From an uncultured Methanobrevibacter sp. (GTDB taxonomy: Archaea > Methanobacteriota > Methanobacteria > Methanobacteriales > Methanobacteriaceae), in the NCBI RefSeq assembly GCF_900314695.1, contig NZ_OMWD01000012.1:1-64000 (forward strand): DNA of 64,000 nucleotides, given 5' to 3'. Below are positions 1-8,558 of this stretch, in pieces; positions within the stretch are counted from its first letter, which is position 1; every line of letters starts with the position of its first letter. The position numbers were made by a program, and so were the translations under genes. Below the pieces are notes generated by a model. That model was not told the origin of the DNA. It saw only the letters and a list, made by a program, of their open reading frames with translations, and searched no databases.

Positions 1-1295
1 GCTGCCATTTTTCTTTCCCCTTGCAATACGTTAATGTCTACAGAAGGTTGATTGTCTGCAGCTGTGGAGAATATTTGGCTTTTTTTGGTAGGAATAGTAG
101 TGTTCCTTTCAATCAATGTAGTTGATACTCCACCTAAGGTTTCAATACCTAATGATAATGGAGTTACATCTAAAAGAACGATGTCTTTAATTTCTCCAGC
201 TAATACTCCTCCTTGAATAGCAGCTCCCATGGATACACATTCCATTGGGTCAATACCACGTTCAACTGGTTTTCCTATGAATTTTTCTACAAATTTTTGT
301 ACAATTGGCATTCTGGTAGGTCCACCAACTAAGATGATTTTGTCAATTTCAGATTTGCTCATTTTTGCATCATCTAATGCTTGTTGCATTGGTTTACCTG
401 ATTTTTCTACAATTGAATCAACGAGCTCTTCTAGTTTAGCTCTTGTAAGTGAAATGATTAAGTTTTTAGGGCTTCCGTCAGCACCCATTGCAATGAATGG
501 TAAGTTTACTTCGGTAGTTGTAGTGGTGGATAATTCGATTTTTGCTTTTTCAGCAGCTTCTCTTAATCTTTGTACTGCTTGGTCATTATCCATTAAGTCG
601 ATTCCTTCTTTAGCTTTGAATTCATCAGCTAAGTATTTGATTAATACGTTATCCATGTCGGTACCACCGAGTTGAGTGTCCCCGCTGGTGGATCTTACTT
701 CAAATACTCCTCCACCGAATTCCATGATGGTTACATCCAAGGTACCTCCACCTAAGTCGTATACCATAATGTTCATGTCATCTTCTTCGGATTTGTCAAG
801 ACCGTATGCGAGGCTTGCTGCGGTTGGTTCGTTTACAAGTCTTACAACATCTAATCCTGCAATTGTTCCTGCATCTTTAGTAGCGGTTCTTTGGTTGTCG
901 TCAAAGTATGCTGGTACGGTAATTACTGCTTTTTCAATAGGTTCTCCGAGGAATGTTTCTGCATCTTTTTTAATTTTTTGTAAGATGAATGCGGAAATTT
1001 CTTGTGGGGAATATTGTTTTCCGTTTATAGTTACTTTGTGGTCAGTACCCATGCTTCTTTTAATTGCGCTGATAGTATTTTCTGGGTTTGTAACTGCTTG
1101 TCTTCTTGCAGGTTCACCAACTAACATTTGACCGTCATCAGTAAATGCAACATAACTTGGGAAAGATTTACCATATTGACTTGCTCCTTCAGCGGAAGGA
1201 ATTGTGGTTGGTTTACCTCCTACAAGTACAGATGCTGCTGAGTTACTTGTTCCTAAATCAATACCAATAATTTTTTCTTTTTTTGAATCAGACAT
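1..1295 (-). CDS. dnaK: Chaperone DnaK (Hsp70), 3' end beyond window
   Basis: ATP-dependent Hsp70 chaperone that folds and protects cytoplasmic proteins with GrpE and DnaJ. About 431 codons are visible, starting at an ATG at 1295 (MSDSKKEKIIGIDLGTSNS). The nucleotide-binding domain is clear: IGIDLGTSNS phosphate-1 loop, AVITVPAYFDDNQRTATKDA, VYDLGGGTLDVTIM phosphate-2 loop, and ILVGGPTRMPIVQ adenosine motif. The start of the substrate-binding domain follows (VLLDVTPLSLGIETLGG), and the C-terminal lid lies off the left edge. It sits 45 bases downstream of grpE on the same strand and is probably cotranscribed with it under the heat-shock promoter near 2110. The open frames on the opposite strand here are antisense shadows. 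Confidence 0.97.
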   Translation of the reverse strand, partial: MSDSKKEKIIGIDLGTSNSAASVLVGGKPTTIPSAEGASQYGKSFPSYVAFTDDGQMLVGEPARRQAVTNPENTISAIKRSMGTDHKVTINGKQYSPQEISAFILQKIKKDAETFLGEPIEKAVITVPAYFDDNQRTATKDAGTIAGLDVVRLVNEPTAASLAYGLDKSEEDDMNIMVYDLGGGTLDVTIMEFGGGVFEVRSTSGDTQLGGTDMDNVLIKYLADEFKAKEGIDLMDNDQAVQRLREAAEKAKIELSTTTTTEVNLPFIAMGADGSPKNLIISLTRAKLEELVDSIVEKSGKPMQQALDDAKMSKSEIDKIILVGGPTRMPIVQKFVEKFIGKPVERGIDPMECVSMGAAIQGGVLAGEIKDIVLLDVTPLSLGIETLGGVSTTLIERNTTIPTKKSQIFSTAADNQPSVDINVLQGERKMA

Positions 1296-1340
1296 AATTA
1301 TCACCTATTTTTTTTATAAATAATTTAATAAACTTGAATT

Positions 1341-1892
1341 TTATTTTTTACAAACAATAACTTTGGAGTATTTAAGGACTTTATCTTTGTACATGTATCC
1401 TTTCATTAATTCATCTATAACATATCCGTTTTCGACATCATCTGACTTTTGAACCATTAATGCTTCATGTTTGTTCAAGTCAAATTTTTCACCTTTTGCA
1501 GGAATTTCTTCTACGCCTTCTTTTGTTAAGATATCTTTAAATTTATTGTAGATGAGTTCTACTCCTTCTTTTAAATCTTCATCGTTTTCAATTTCTAAAG
1601 CCCTACCAAAGTCTTCATAACAATCAATGAACTCTTTAATAATATTTTCATTAGCGAATTTGATTATTTCTTTATTTTGCTTATCTGTAATTTTTTTGAA
1701 ATTTTCGAAATCTGCTTGAAGTCTTTGTGATAATGAAATATATTCTTGAGTTTCATTTTCTTGTTTTTCAAGATCTTCTTTAAGTTTGGCTATCTCTTCA
1801 TCCTTAAGAGTTAACTCTTCAAGAAGTTCATCATAGTTTTCTTGATTATCTTGAGTTTCAACTTCAGTTTCGCTTTTATTTTCATCAGTCAT
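1341..1892 (-). CDS. grpE: Nucleotide exchange factor GrpE
   Basis: GrpE (183 aa) promotes ADP release from DnaK. The first 70 residues are very acidic and Glu/Lys rich, predicting the long coiled coil of the family. The conserved core follows: LQADFENFKKITDKQ, then the beta-wing with KFKDILTKEGVEEIP, KFDLNKHEALM and YMYKDKVLKYSKVIV near the C-terminus. Length is normal for archaeal GrpE. The ATG at 1892 is preceded by an AGGGTG ribosome site. It is the first gene of the leftward grpE-dnaK unit. The leader is long (about 190 nt from the inferred start of transcription) and contains inverted repeats described separately. Confidence 0.95.
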   Translation of the reverse strand: MTDENKSETEVETQDNQENYDELLEELTLKDEEIAKLKEDLEKQENETQEYISLSQRLQADFENFKKITDKQNKEIIKFANENIIKEFIDCYEDFGRALEIENDEDLKEGVELIYNKFKDILTKEGVEEIPAKGEKFDLNKHEALMVQKSDDVENGYVIDELMKGYMYKDKVLKYSKVIVCKK

Positions 1893-1910
1893 ACGCGCAC
1901 CCTTTTATTG

Positions 1911-2048
1911 CTTTTTGAAAAACTAATGTAATAACTCTGCATCGAGAATATTAAATTTTAAGAACTTTAATATTGGTTTTGGGAATTTATGGACATATAG
2001 GAAAATGGTTCATCTTATAAGAGTTATTACTTTAAGTTTTTCAGAACC
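1911..2048 (-). promoter_or_regulatory. Structured leader upstream of grpE
   Basis: This stretch between the inferred grpE promoter and its start codon holds nested inverted repeats. TAATAACTCT at about 1930-1939 pairs with AGAGTTATTA at about 2021-2030, and flanking bases (GAAAAACT against AGTTTTTC) extend the imperfect stem to over 20 pairs. An inner AATATTAAA/CTTTAATATT hairpin lies near 1949-1975. If transcribed with grpE it would form a folded 5' leader that ends about 20 bases before the start codon. Function is unknown; a thermosensor or stability element is only an inference. Confidence 0.45.
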
Positions 2049-2058
2049 AAATATTAAA

Positions 2059-2108
2059 GTAACAAAAAGTTATCTTTCTCTTACTATATTATAGTAACAA
2101 AAAGTTAT
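2059..2108. promoter_or_regulatory. Two HSR1-like operators, TAAC-N5-GTTA
   Basis: GTAACAAAAAGTTAT occurs twice, at 2059-2073 and 2094-2108, as a direct repeat whose unit is itself a palindrome (TAAC-N5-GTTA). The copies are 35 bp apart and flank the inferred leftward grpE promoter: the right copy overlaps the TATA box and the left copy lies just past the expected transcription start. The motif matches the palindrome I recall for the heat-shock regulator HSR1 of Archaeoglobus fulgidus (CTAAC-N5-GTTAG). The adjacent divergent gene encodes a regulator of that kind, so these are probably its operators. Confidence 0.7.
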
Positions 2109-2120
2109 ATAAAGGTTTCG
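2103..2120 (-). promoter_or_regulatory. TATA/BRE promoter for grpE-dnaK
   Basis: Read leftward, CGAAACCTTTATATAAC gives a purine-rich BRE (GAAACC) followed by a strong archaeal TATA box (TTTATATA). Transcription would start about 25 bases on, near 2083. It overlaps the right-hand TAAC-N5-GTTA operator, which suits repression by blocking TBP/TFB. Confidence 0.65.
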
Positions 2121-2197
2121 ATTATTTTGACTTTTTTCTTACAAGTAGTAATAAAAATACAATACTTTAAATATATTATATGATATAATGTATTACC

Positions 2198-2770
2198 ATG
2201 AGAGATAGTGAAGACATTAAAAATGATAAATATCATAAAAATGTCAATTCTTCTAATGGCCACATAGAAATTAGAGGAAACTATAACGACCATTTAGGAG
2301 ATATTGATAAAGAAGATATACTTGATGTAATGGGCTGTAAAACTAGAAGAGATATTATTAACCTTTTAAGGGAAGAACCTATGTTTGTTAGTGAAATATC
2401 CAATGAGCTGGATATTGGTCAAAAGGCAATCATTGAACATTTACGTGCTATGGAAGATATAGGTATCTTGAATTCTTCTTATAAGAAAATTTTAAGAGGT
2501 CGTCCGCGTAAATACTATGATTTACAAAACGAAGTGAATATTCACATTACAATCAATAGAAACACCTTCGATGTAAATCTGTCAGATGATATGTTGAATA
2601 CGCTACAGCTTCCATCAGGTGACGAATGGTCAAAACTTTTAGATATTGAAAAAAGAATTGATGCCGGACAGCTCGAAGCTATCGATGAGTTGAAAAATCA
2701 AATAAGATTATACGGCAATCTTTTGGAAAGAGCCGAATATATTCTTGAAAGAACTTATAGAAGTAGATAG
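2198..2770 (+). CDS. HSR1/ArsR-like winged-helix heat-shock regulator
   Basis: DNA-binding protein of 190 aa. After a polar 35-residue N-terminus, a winged helix-turn-helix spans about residues 36-112 (EDILDVMGCKTRRDIINLL, then EISNELDIGQKAIIEHLRAM as helix-turn-helix, and RGRPRKYYDL as the wing). A helical C-terminal part (KRIDAGQLEAIDELKNQI) could dimerise. It is divergent from grpE-dnaK, with two palindromic operators in between, the arrangement expected of a local heat-shock repressor. A TATA-like AT-rich box at about 2167-2180 lies only about 25 bases before the ATG, so the transcript may be leaderless. The assignment to the HSR1 group rests on fold, context and operator form. Confidence 0.8.
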   Translation: MRDSEDIKNDKYHKNVNSSNGHIEIRGNYNDHLGDIDKEDILDVMGCKTRRDIINLLREEPMFVSEISNELDIGQKAIIEHLRAMEDIGILNSSYKKILRGRPRKYYDLQNEVNIHITINRNTFDVNLSDDMLNTLQLPSGDEWSKLLDIEKRIDAGQLEAIDELKNQIRLYGNLLERAEYILERTYRSR

Positions 2771-2792
2771 AACAGTTGTGTGGTCATTAATT

Positions 2793-2820
2793 AATTGTTT
2801 GAATTCAATTTCAAACAATT
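2793..2820. terminator. Bidirectional hairpin between converging genes
   Basis: AATTGTTTGAA at 2793-2803 and TTCAAACAATT at 2810-2820 form a perfect 11-bp stem with a 6-base loop. It lies between the converging ends of the heat-shock regulator and hypF. Confidence 0.5.
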
Positions 2821-2824
2821 CTCT

Positions 2825-5082
2825 TTACTTTTTTTTAGCTATTATCGCTTGTCCAAGGGATACTGATCCATCTCCTGCGCAAGTGTTTTTATGTTGGATA
2901 AAATCATATCCATTATTTTCAATGAAATTTTTAACGGTGTCGGTAATGGCTTCGTTGTAAAATACGCCCCCTGTGGCTCCAATGCTATTGAGATTTTTCT
3001 TATCTGCTGAACTTATTGCAAGTTCACTTAATCCCTTTGCAACAGCAATTTGTCCGGCACGGGCAATATCAGCTTTTTTTGCTCCATTTTGATATAATCT
3101 GACAACATCTCTTAAAATCTCAGTTGTATTCAATGTATTGTTTTCAATAATGTATGGGATTTCCAAATCAGTTGTTGAGTAATAAGCACATGATTCAAGT
3201 TTCATGGAGCATTCTCCTTCATATGTTCTCTTATCACATATTTCAAGTGCAACTGCCATTGAATCGAGAACTCTCCCTGTACTTGTGGTCTTTCCAACAT
3301 TGATTCCAGAATCCAATTGCTTGAAAATATTTTTAATTTCGATTTCTCCGTATTTGAAATGATTGACATAATTTTTAGTCAAATCCTCATCTTTCAGGAT
3401 GCTTGCAAGCATTCTTGCAGGATATTTTGTTGCCATATCTCCGCCAGGCATTAGCTGGCTTTCAAGATGTCCCAATCTTTCAAAATCTTTAATGTCAGTA
3501 TAAAGAATTTCCCCGCCCCAACTGGTTCCATCACTACCATAACCTACTCCATCAGCTGCAATAACAATCATTTCATCAATTGAACTGTCATTAGCAAGAG
3601 CAATGGCATGCGCATGATGGTGTTGTATAGGCATTACTTCTGCACCATACTCTTCAGCTAATTGATAAGCCAGGCGTGTTGTAAAAAAATGAGGATGCAT
3701 ATCACATGCAATTGCATCAAATTCGCTGATTTTAGTAATCCTCTGCATGTTTTCAATAGCTTCCTTTAAAAATTCCAATGTTTTGGGTTTATTTGTATTT
3801 CCGATATGCTGTGAAGGATATACTATATCGTCTTTGGCAATGGAAAATGTAACGTCAAGTTCGGGACCTAAAGCCAACACATTCAAATCATTGACATCAT
3901 AATTGATTTTATATGGTTCTGGTGTATATCCTCTTGAACGTCTGATGAATGACAGTTCATTGTTTCTGAATCTGATAACGGAATCATCGCATCTATTTAA
4001 TATCTTACGATTATGCACTAGAGAATAGTCATTGACTCCATTTATAATGTCTTCATTTTTAATCATCATGTCTTCATTTTTAATCATCATTGGCTCTCCA
4101 GGAGTATTTGCTGAAGTCATGACATATGTGTCGATGTCACTTTCATCAAAAAGTAAATAATGCATTGGGGAGTAGGGAAGCATCACTCCGATATTGTGAA
4201 GGCCTGGAGAGAGGGATTCCGGAAATGGATAATTGTCATTTTTCTTTAAAATCACAATTGGCCTTTTATTTGATGTAATTGTTTTTATTTCCTTTTCGGA
4301 TAGGTGAGCATAATTTTGGACTGATTTTAAATCCTTGCTCATAACTGCAAAGGCCTGATTTGGTCTGTTTAAACGTTTTCTAAGCTGATTGCATCGTCGT
4401 TATATGCATCGACAACTAAATGTGTTCCTCCGATTCCTTTGATGGCTAATATTCTGCCTTCTTTTAGGATGTCTGCTCCTTTTTTAATGGGATTTTCACA
4501 ATTTATTTTATTTGAACCATCATAAAATGCCATTTGAGGTCCGCATTCACTGCAGCAAATGGCTTCTCCATGATATCTCCTGTTAAGTGGCTCCCTATAT
4601 TCCACAAGACAGTCATCACATAGTGGAAATTCATCCATTGAAGTTCTCACTCGATCATAGGGAACGCTTTCAATAACTGTAAATCGGGGTCCGCAATCAG
4701 TACATGCATTAAACGGATATTTATATCGTCTGTCTTTTGGATTTCTAATTTCTTCAAGGCATTTGTCACAAATTGCAATGTCTGGAGGTATTACGCTTAC
4801 TCCTGAATATGCATCTCCACTTTCAATGATTTCAAAATCAGGATAATTCTTGCTTTCAATATCTTCAATTATCATGGAGTCAATTTTGGCGATTGGCGGC
4901 AACTCATTGGGAAGTCTTTCAATGAATGATTCAGTGTTTTTTCCTTCAATTATGATTTCAACGACATTTCCAAGGTTTCTGACGTATCCTTTAAGATTCA
5001 AATCGGTTGCTAGTCTATATACATATGGTCTGAATCCTACGCCTTGAACTATTCCTTGTGTCAAAACCTTTTGAGCTTTCAT
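2825..5082 (-). pseudogene. hypF: Carbamoyltransferase HypF, split by a one-base frameshift
   Basis: HypF makes the thiocarbamate on HypE that becomes the CN ligands of NiFe hydrogenases. The 5' part (4369-5082, 237 aa) has the acylphosphatase domain (GIVQGVGFRPYVYRLA), two C4 zinc fingers (CDKC...CTDC, CDDC...CSEC) and the start of the YrdC domain. The 3' part (2825-4342) completes YrdC (TSANTPGEPMM) and has the Kae1-like domain (HHHAHAIALA, ATGGVFYNEA). Near 4370-4385 the frame runs into a stop; moving one base restores RKRLNRPNQAFAVMSKD and joins the halves, so one base is missing. Combined length of about 750 aa is normal. A 21-bp tandem duplication also lies in it. Both halves are well conserved, so a sequence error or very recent mutation is likely. 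Confidence 0.85.
4047..4088 (-). repeat. 21-bp tandem duplication inside hypF
   Basis: The unit ATGTCTTCATTTTTAATCATC occurs twice in direct contact (4047-4067 and 4068-4088, plus-strand reading), giving a doubled MMIKNED heptapeptide after TSANTPGEP. The family normally has a single copy here. It is in frame, so it does not itself break the gene. Confidence 0.9.
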
Positions 5083-5134
5083 AAATATATTATTTAAGTT
5101 AAATTTTATATAAAATTTTATCCTAAGTAATACT

Positions 5135-5896
5135 ATGAAAGATATTCTTGAAAGATTGGTTAATGGAGAACTTACTGTTGAAGAAGCTGAAAATCTTCTA
5201 AAGGCCGATGCAATTTTGGAATTTGATGATGTTGCTAAATTTGATATAAAAAGGAATAATCGTACAGGTTTTCCCGAAGCAATCTTTGCTGAAAGTAAGG
5301 ATTATGATGATTTGATTTTAATTATTAGGCAATACCTTGAAAACAGTGATGATGATTTGATTATAACAAAATTGTCTCTTGAAAGATATGAAAATATTTT
5401 AAATGATTTGGGAAATGATTCCTTTATTTTTGATTACAACAGAAGGGCCAAAATTTTAGTTATTAGAAAACAAATTGCTAAAAAAGACCCTGTTGCAAAA
5501 ATAGGCATTATTACTGCAGGAACTTCAGACATTAACATTGCTGAAGAGGCAAGAGTGATTGTTGAGGAAGGAGGATGTGAAGCCATCACTTCTTATGATA
5601 TTGGTGTTGCCGGAATCCACAGGCTGTTTCCGCAGATTGCCCATATGGTTAAGGAAGGTGTTCGTGCATTCATTGTTTGCGCTGGGATGGAGGGGGCGTT
5701 GCCTTCTGTTGTTGCAGGTTTAGTTGACGTTCCCGTTATCGGTGTTCCGACTTCCATTGGTTATGGTGTAGGTGAAGGTGGAAGAGTTGCACTTGATGCA
5801 ATGCTTCAGTCATGTGCTCCTGGAATTGCTGTTGTAAATATTGATAATGGTTTTGGAGCGGGTGTTTTCGCTCTCAGTATTGTAAACACTGATTAA
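5135..5896 (+). CDS. larB: LarB-type pyridinium-biscarboxylate mononucleotide synthase
   Basis: PurE-like carboxylase/hydrolase (253 aa) of the LarB family, which carboxylates nicotinic acid adenine dinucleotide in the first step of the nickel-pincer nucleotide cofactor. The N-terminal 120 residues are family specific (GELTVEEAENLLKAD, then GFPEAIFAESK). The C-terminal half is the PurE-like Rossmann domain: GIITAGTSDINIAEEA, GVAGIHRL, AFIVCAGMEGALPSVVAGL, VPVIGVPTSIGYG and GFGAGVFA. It is divergent from hypF with 52 bases between. No larC or larE is seen in the window. Several methanogens carry larB without lactate racemase, so the client enzyme is unknown. Confidence 0.9.
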   Translation: MKDILERLVNGELTVEEAENLLKADAILEFDDVAKFDIKRNNRTGFPEAIFAESKDYDDLILIIRQYLENSDDDLIITKLSLERYENILNDLGNDSFIFDYNRRAKILVIRKQIAKKDPVAKIGIITAGTSDINIAEEARVIVEEGGCEAITSYDIGVAGIHRLFPQIAHMVKEGVRAFIVCAGMEGALPSVVAGLVDVPVIGVPTSIGYGVGEGGRVALDAMLQSCAPGIAVVNIDNGFGAGVFALSIVNTD

Positions 5897-5944
5897 TGCA
5901 TTACTTAACATTCATGATGATTTAAAGTTGCTAATTGGTTGATT

Positions 5945-6099
5945 TTGAATGATATTTTAAAGATGGATGAGCATTTTGGTTTTAAAGAATATGAAAATAT
6001 TGAATATCGAAAATTTTCAAGGGACAGATACGGACTTAATCCTTTAAAGGGATTTCCTTTATTGCTTCATGAACTCGTTTGCAATTGTTCTTATCGTTA
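5945..6099 (+). pseudogene. Possible remnant of a coding gene after larB
   Basis: A frame starting at a TTG at 5945 reads LNDILKMDEHFGFKEYEN and goes on with IEYRKFSRDRYGLNP, which has the composition of ordinary globular protein rather than noise. It then runs antisense into the 3' end of the glycosyltransferase gene and stops at 6099, after about 51 codons. No good ribosome site precedes it. It looks like the stump of a gene cut off where the glycopolymer cassette begins. I do not recognise the protein, and a chance open frame cannot be ruled out. Confidence 0.3.
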
Positions 6100-8552
6100 A
6101 ATAGGAAAAAATTATCAATTCGTTTGGAATATTTTTGTTTAATTTTGCAGTCATTTTCAATATATTCAATTATCAAATCAACAAGTTCATCTTCATTTTT
6201 GCATACCTCTCCCATCCCCATACTTTCATAGTCAAAAAAGCTTCTTTCAGTATCAAAATGATAATCATTACCATATTGATAATAAATCACAGGTTTATAT
6301 AAATATGCAAAATCAAAAGCTACTGAGGAATAATCGGTTATCAGCAATGACCCATTATTAAATAATGTCTGAAACTTAGTTTTTTCATAATCTATTTTAA
6401 CATAATCGTTTTCATCAAATAACTCTATAAAATTGTAAACATTTGGATGGGGCCTAAATATGATTTCGTAATTATGCTCTTTGGCTTTTTCAATTAATTT
6501 TTCATTGTTTATTAAACTGTTGAATCGTTTAAAATATTCTGTTTCAGCAATATATTCATTTGATTTTCTAGTGAGGTATCTTCTCCAAGAGGGCATAATG
6601 ATTATTTCATGTTTGTCCTCTACATTTTTAAGGTTGTCATATCTGGGCAAGCCTTTTAGTTGAATGACTTTTTTTCCATAATTGTAAGGGTATTTAAAAG
6701 TTGAATCATATTCCTTTTTTGAACTGACCAAAAAGAAAGACAAATTCATGTTTTTTCTATTTAACCAATCTGAAATATCATCCTTAAGGATCCCATGTTG
6801 TAGAAATATATTGTTTGATTTTAAAAGACCTGCAAAGAATGGATAACCTCCCCAAAAGGGATAAATTATTTCATTGTCCGGGTGGGAAGATATTATGTTT
6901 TCAACATATAATCCTAAAAGTCTATGTTTAAATGATTTATATGGCAGAACTTTACCTATTTTTTTAATTTCATCAAAATCTTCATTGTTTGCATCTATGA
7001 TGAAGTATTTATCAATGTCTTCATTTTGTTTGACGGAATATTTGAAAAGATGCAATCCATTGTCATCAGGCTCATCTGGGCGATCCATATAAAACCATAT
7101 TCTTTTATTTTTTAAAAACGGATAGCTTAGCATATAAGCCATTCTAAATGGCAATGCTTTTAAAAAGCCCGATTCATGACGTCTTATCATGTTTATTTGG
7201 GTGCTTAATTCTTGCTTTATCCAGTTTAATGTTGTTTTTCTTTTTACTATTATTCTATTTTCTTTTAAGATACTGATGTAGTGTTTTGTTTTACCATATC
7301 CAATGGATTTTGAAAAGTTACATGGCCTTGAAAAATCAATTTTTAATCGTACATTTTCTGTTTCCCATCTAATTTCATATTTTTTACTTTCTGATAATGG
7401 TATTGTTGCTTCAATTGAATAATCTGAAGCATATTTATGTCCTAAACTGTATTTATCATATTGTGGGAATTTTTTTATGGTTGTATTTATTTTTTCTCCG
7501 TTAACTATGATATCTAGCTTTATATCTGTAAGCGTTGTCAAGCTGGCCAATATGTTCAGCTTGTTATTGATTATGTCGTAAATATCAATAAACACAGTAT
7601 TCAAATTTAGTTTTTCAATTAAATCTTTTGGAATTTGGTCATATTTTAATTTGAATAAAAAGATTTTAGTGTCATTTTCAATTAAAAGGTTATTCAAAAT
7701 TATATTATCATCAATACTTTCAACGAAAGGTTTTAATCTGGTTAAATCTAGTTCTTCTTTAGAATATTCTATGGCTGAAAGCCATTTAAGTTGATTTAAT
7801 AGTTCATATTGAACAAATTTTGGAATTTCTTGAAAATTGCTTTCGCTTTTTTTGATAATTGTATTGAGATTATTATCTATGAATTTTAAATATTCCTTAT
7901 TATTTAGGGCAATTTCTTCTGTTGGAAGTATTTTTTCTTCAATATTTTCAATAAAAAAACTTCCTTGTTTGCAAATTCCTAATTTTGGACTGTCTAATGA
8001 TATTTCATTTAAAAAAGCAAGGTGGTGGTTATATTCATCCAAGTATCGAATGTCTTTTATGGCTTCTTTTTTGATAATTGTTGAAGGTCCTAGCAACTGG
8101 ACAAATTCAGAATTTTTATTCAAATCAAATATTCCATTTTCATTAATAGAGTAATCTAGATATCTTTCTTTTCTTCCATTTTTATAGTAATAAATTGGTA
8201 TGGTTATTAAATCCACATCTTTATCATTTTCAATTAGCTTTAAAGTATCTTCTAATGTATTTTCTGAAATATAATCATTTGCATGTAAAATAATAATATA
8301 TTCTCCGTTAGCATTTTCAAGTCCGATATTTGCTGCTGTTGGAGAATTTGATTCGATATATTTTATATTTTTATCATCGTCTTCATTGAAAATATTTTTT
8401 ATATAGTTTGCTTTGTTGTCAATGACAATGATTTCAATATTTTCCCTAAAATTTAATGTTTGATTAGTAAATGAGTTGAGAGTTTTTTTAAGTTCATTAA
8501 CTGAATTGCTTCCCAGCACTATTGCAGTAAATTTAAATTCACTCAACTTCAT
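6036..8552 (-). CDS. GT2 glycosyltransferase fused to CDP-glycerol glycerophosphotransferase
   Basis: Two-domain enzyme (838 aa). Residues 1 to about 130 form a family-2 glycosyltransferase (FTAIVLGSNSVNELKKTLNSF, IEIIVIDNK, GEYIIILHANDY in place of the DxD loop). Residues about 460-838 match the TagF/TagB glycerophosphotransferase fold: NIFLQHGILKDD, IIMPSWRRYL, IIFRPHPNVY and LLITDYSSVAFDFAYLYKPV. The middle is a beta-rich linker. It would add sugar and polyol-phosphate units to a surface polymer on the inner membrane face. It is the last gene of a leftward cassette with a polysaccharide ABC exporter, separated by only 6 bases from the preceding gene. Substrates are inferred, not read from sequence. 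Confidence 0.85.
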   Translation of the reverse strand: MKLSEFKFTAIVLGSNSVNELKKTLNSFTNQTLNFRENIEIIVIDNKANYIKNIFNEDDDKNIKYIESNSPTAANIGLENANGEYIIILHANDYISENTLEDTLKLIENDKDVDLITIPIYYYKNGRKERYLDYSINENGIFDLNKNSEFVQLLGPSTIIKKEAIKDIRYLDEYNHHLAFLNEISLDSPKLGICKQGSFFIENIEEKILPTEEIALNNKEYLKFIDNNLNTIIKKSESNFQEIPKFVQYELLNQLKWLSAIEYSKEELDLTRLKPFVESIDDNIILNNLLIENDTKIFLFKLKYDQIPKDLIEKLNLNTVFIDIYDIINNKLNILASLTTLTDIKLDIIVNGEKINTTIKKFPQYDKYSLGHKYASDYSIEATIPLSESKKYEIRWETENVRLKIDFSRPCNFSKSIGYGKTKHYISILKENRIIVKRKTTLNWIKQELSTQINMIRRHESGFLKALPFRMAYMLSYPFLKNKRIWFYMDRPDEPDDNGLHLFKYSVKQNEDIDKYFIIDANNEDFDEIKKIGKVLPYKSFKHRLLGLYVENIISSHPDNEIIYPFWGGYPFFAGLLKSNNIFLQHGILKDDISDWLNRKNMNLSFFLVSSKKEYDSTFKYPYNYGKKVIQLKGLPRYDNLKNVEDKHEIIIMPSWRRYLTRKSNEYIAETEYFKRFNSLINNEKLIEKAKEHNYEIIFRPHPNVYNFIELFDENDYVKIDYEKTKFQTLFNNGSLLITDYSSVAFDFAYLYKPVIYYQYGNDYHFDTERSFFDYESMGMGEVCKNEDELVDLIIEYIENDCKIKQKYSKRIDNFFLFNDKNNCKRVHEAIKEIPLKD

Positions 8553-8558
8553 TCCTCT

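Noticed and set aside
229..1131. Two plus-strand open frames of about 150 codons
   Set aside because: They lie wholly antisense to dnaK, whose reverse frame is clearly Hsp70; they lack ribosome sites and protein-like composition.
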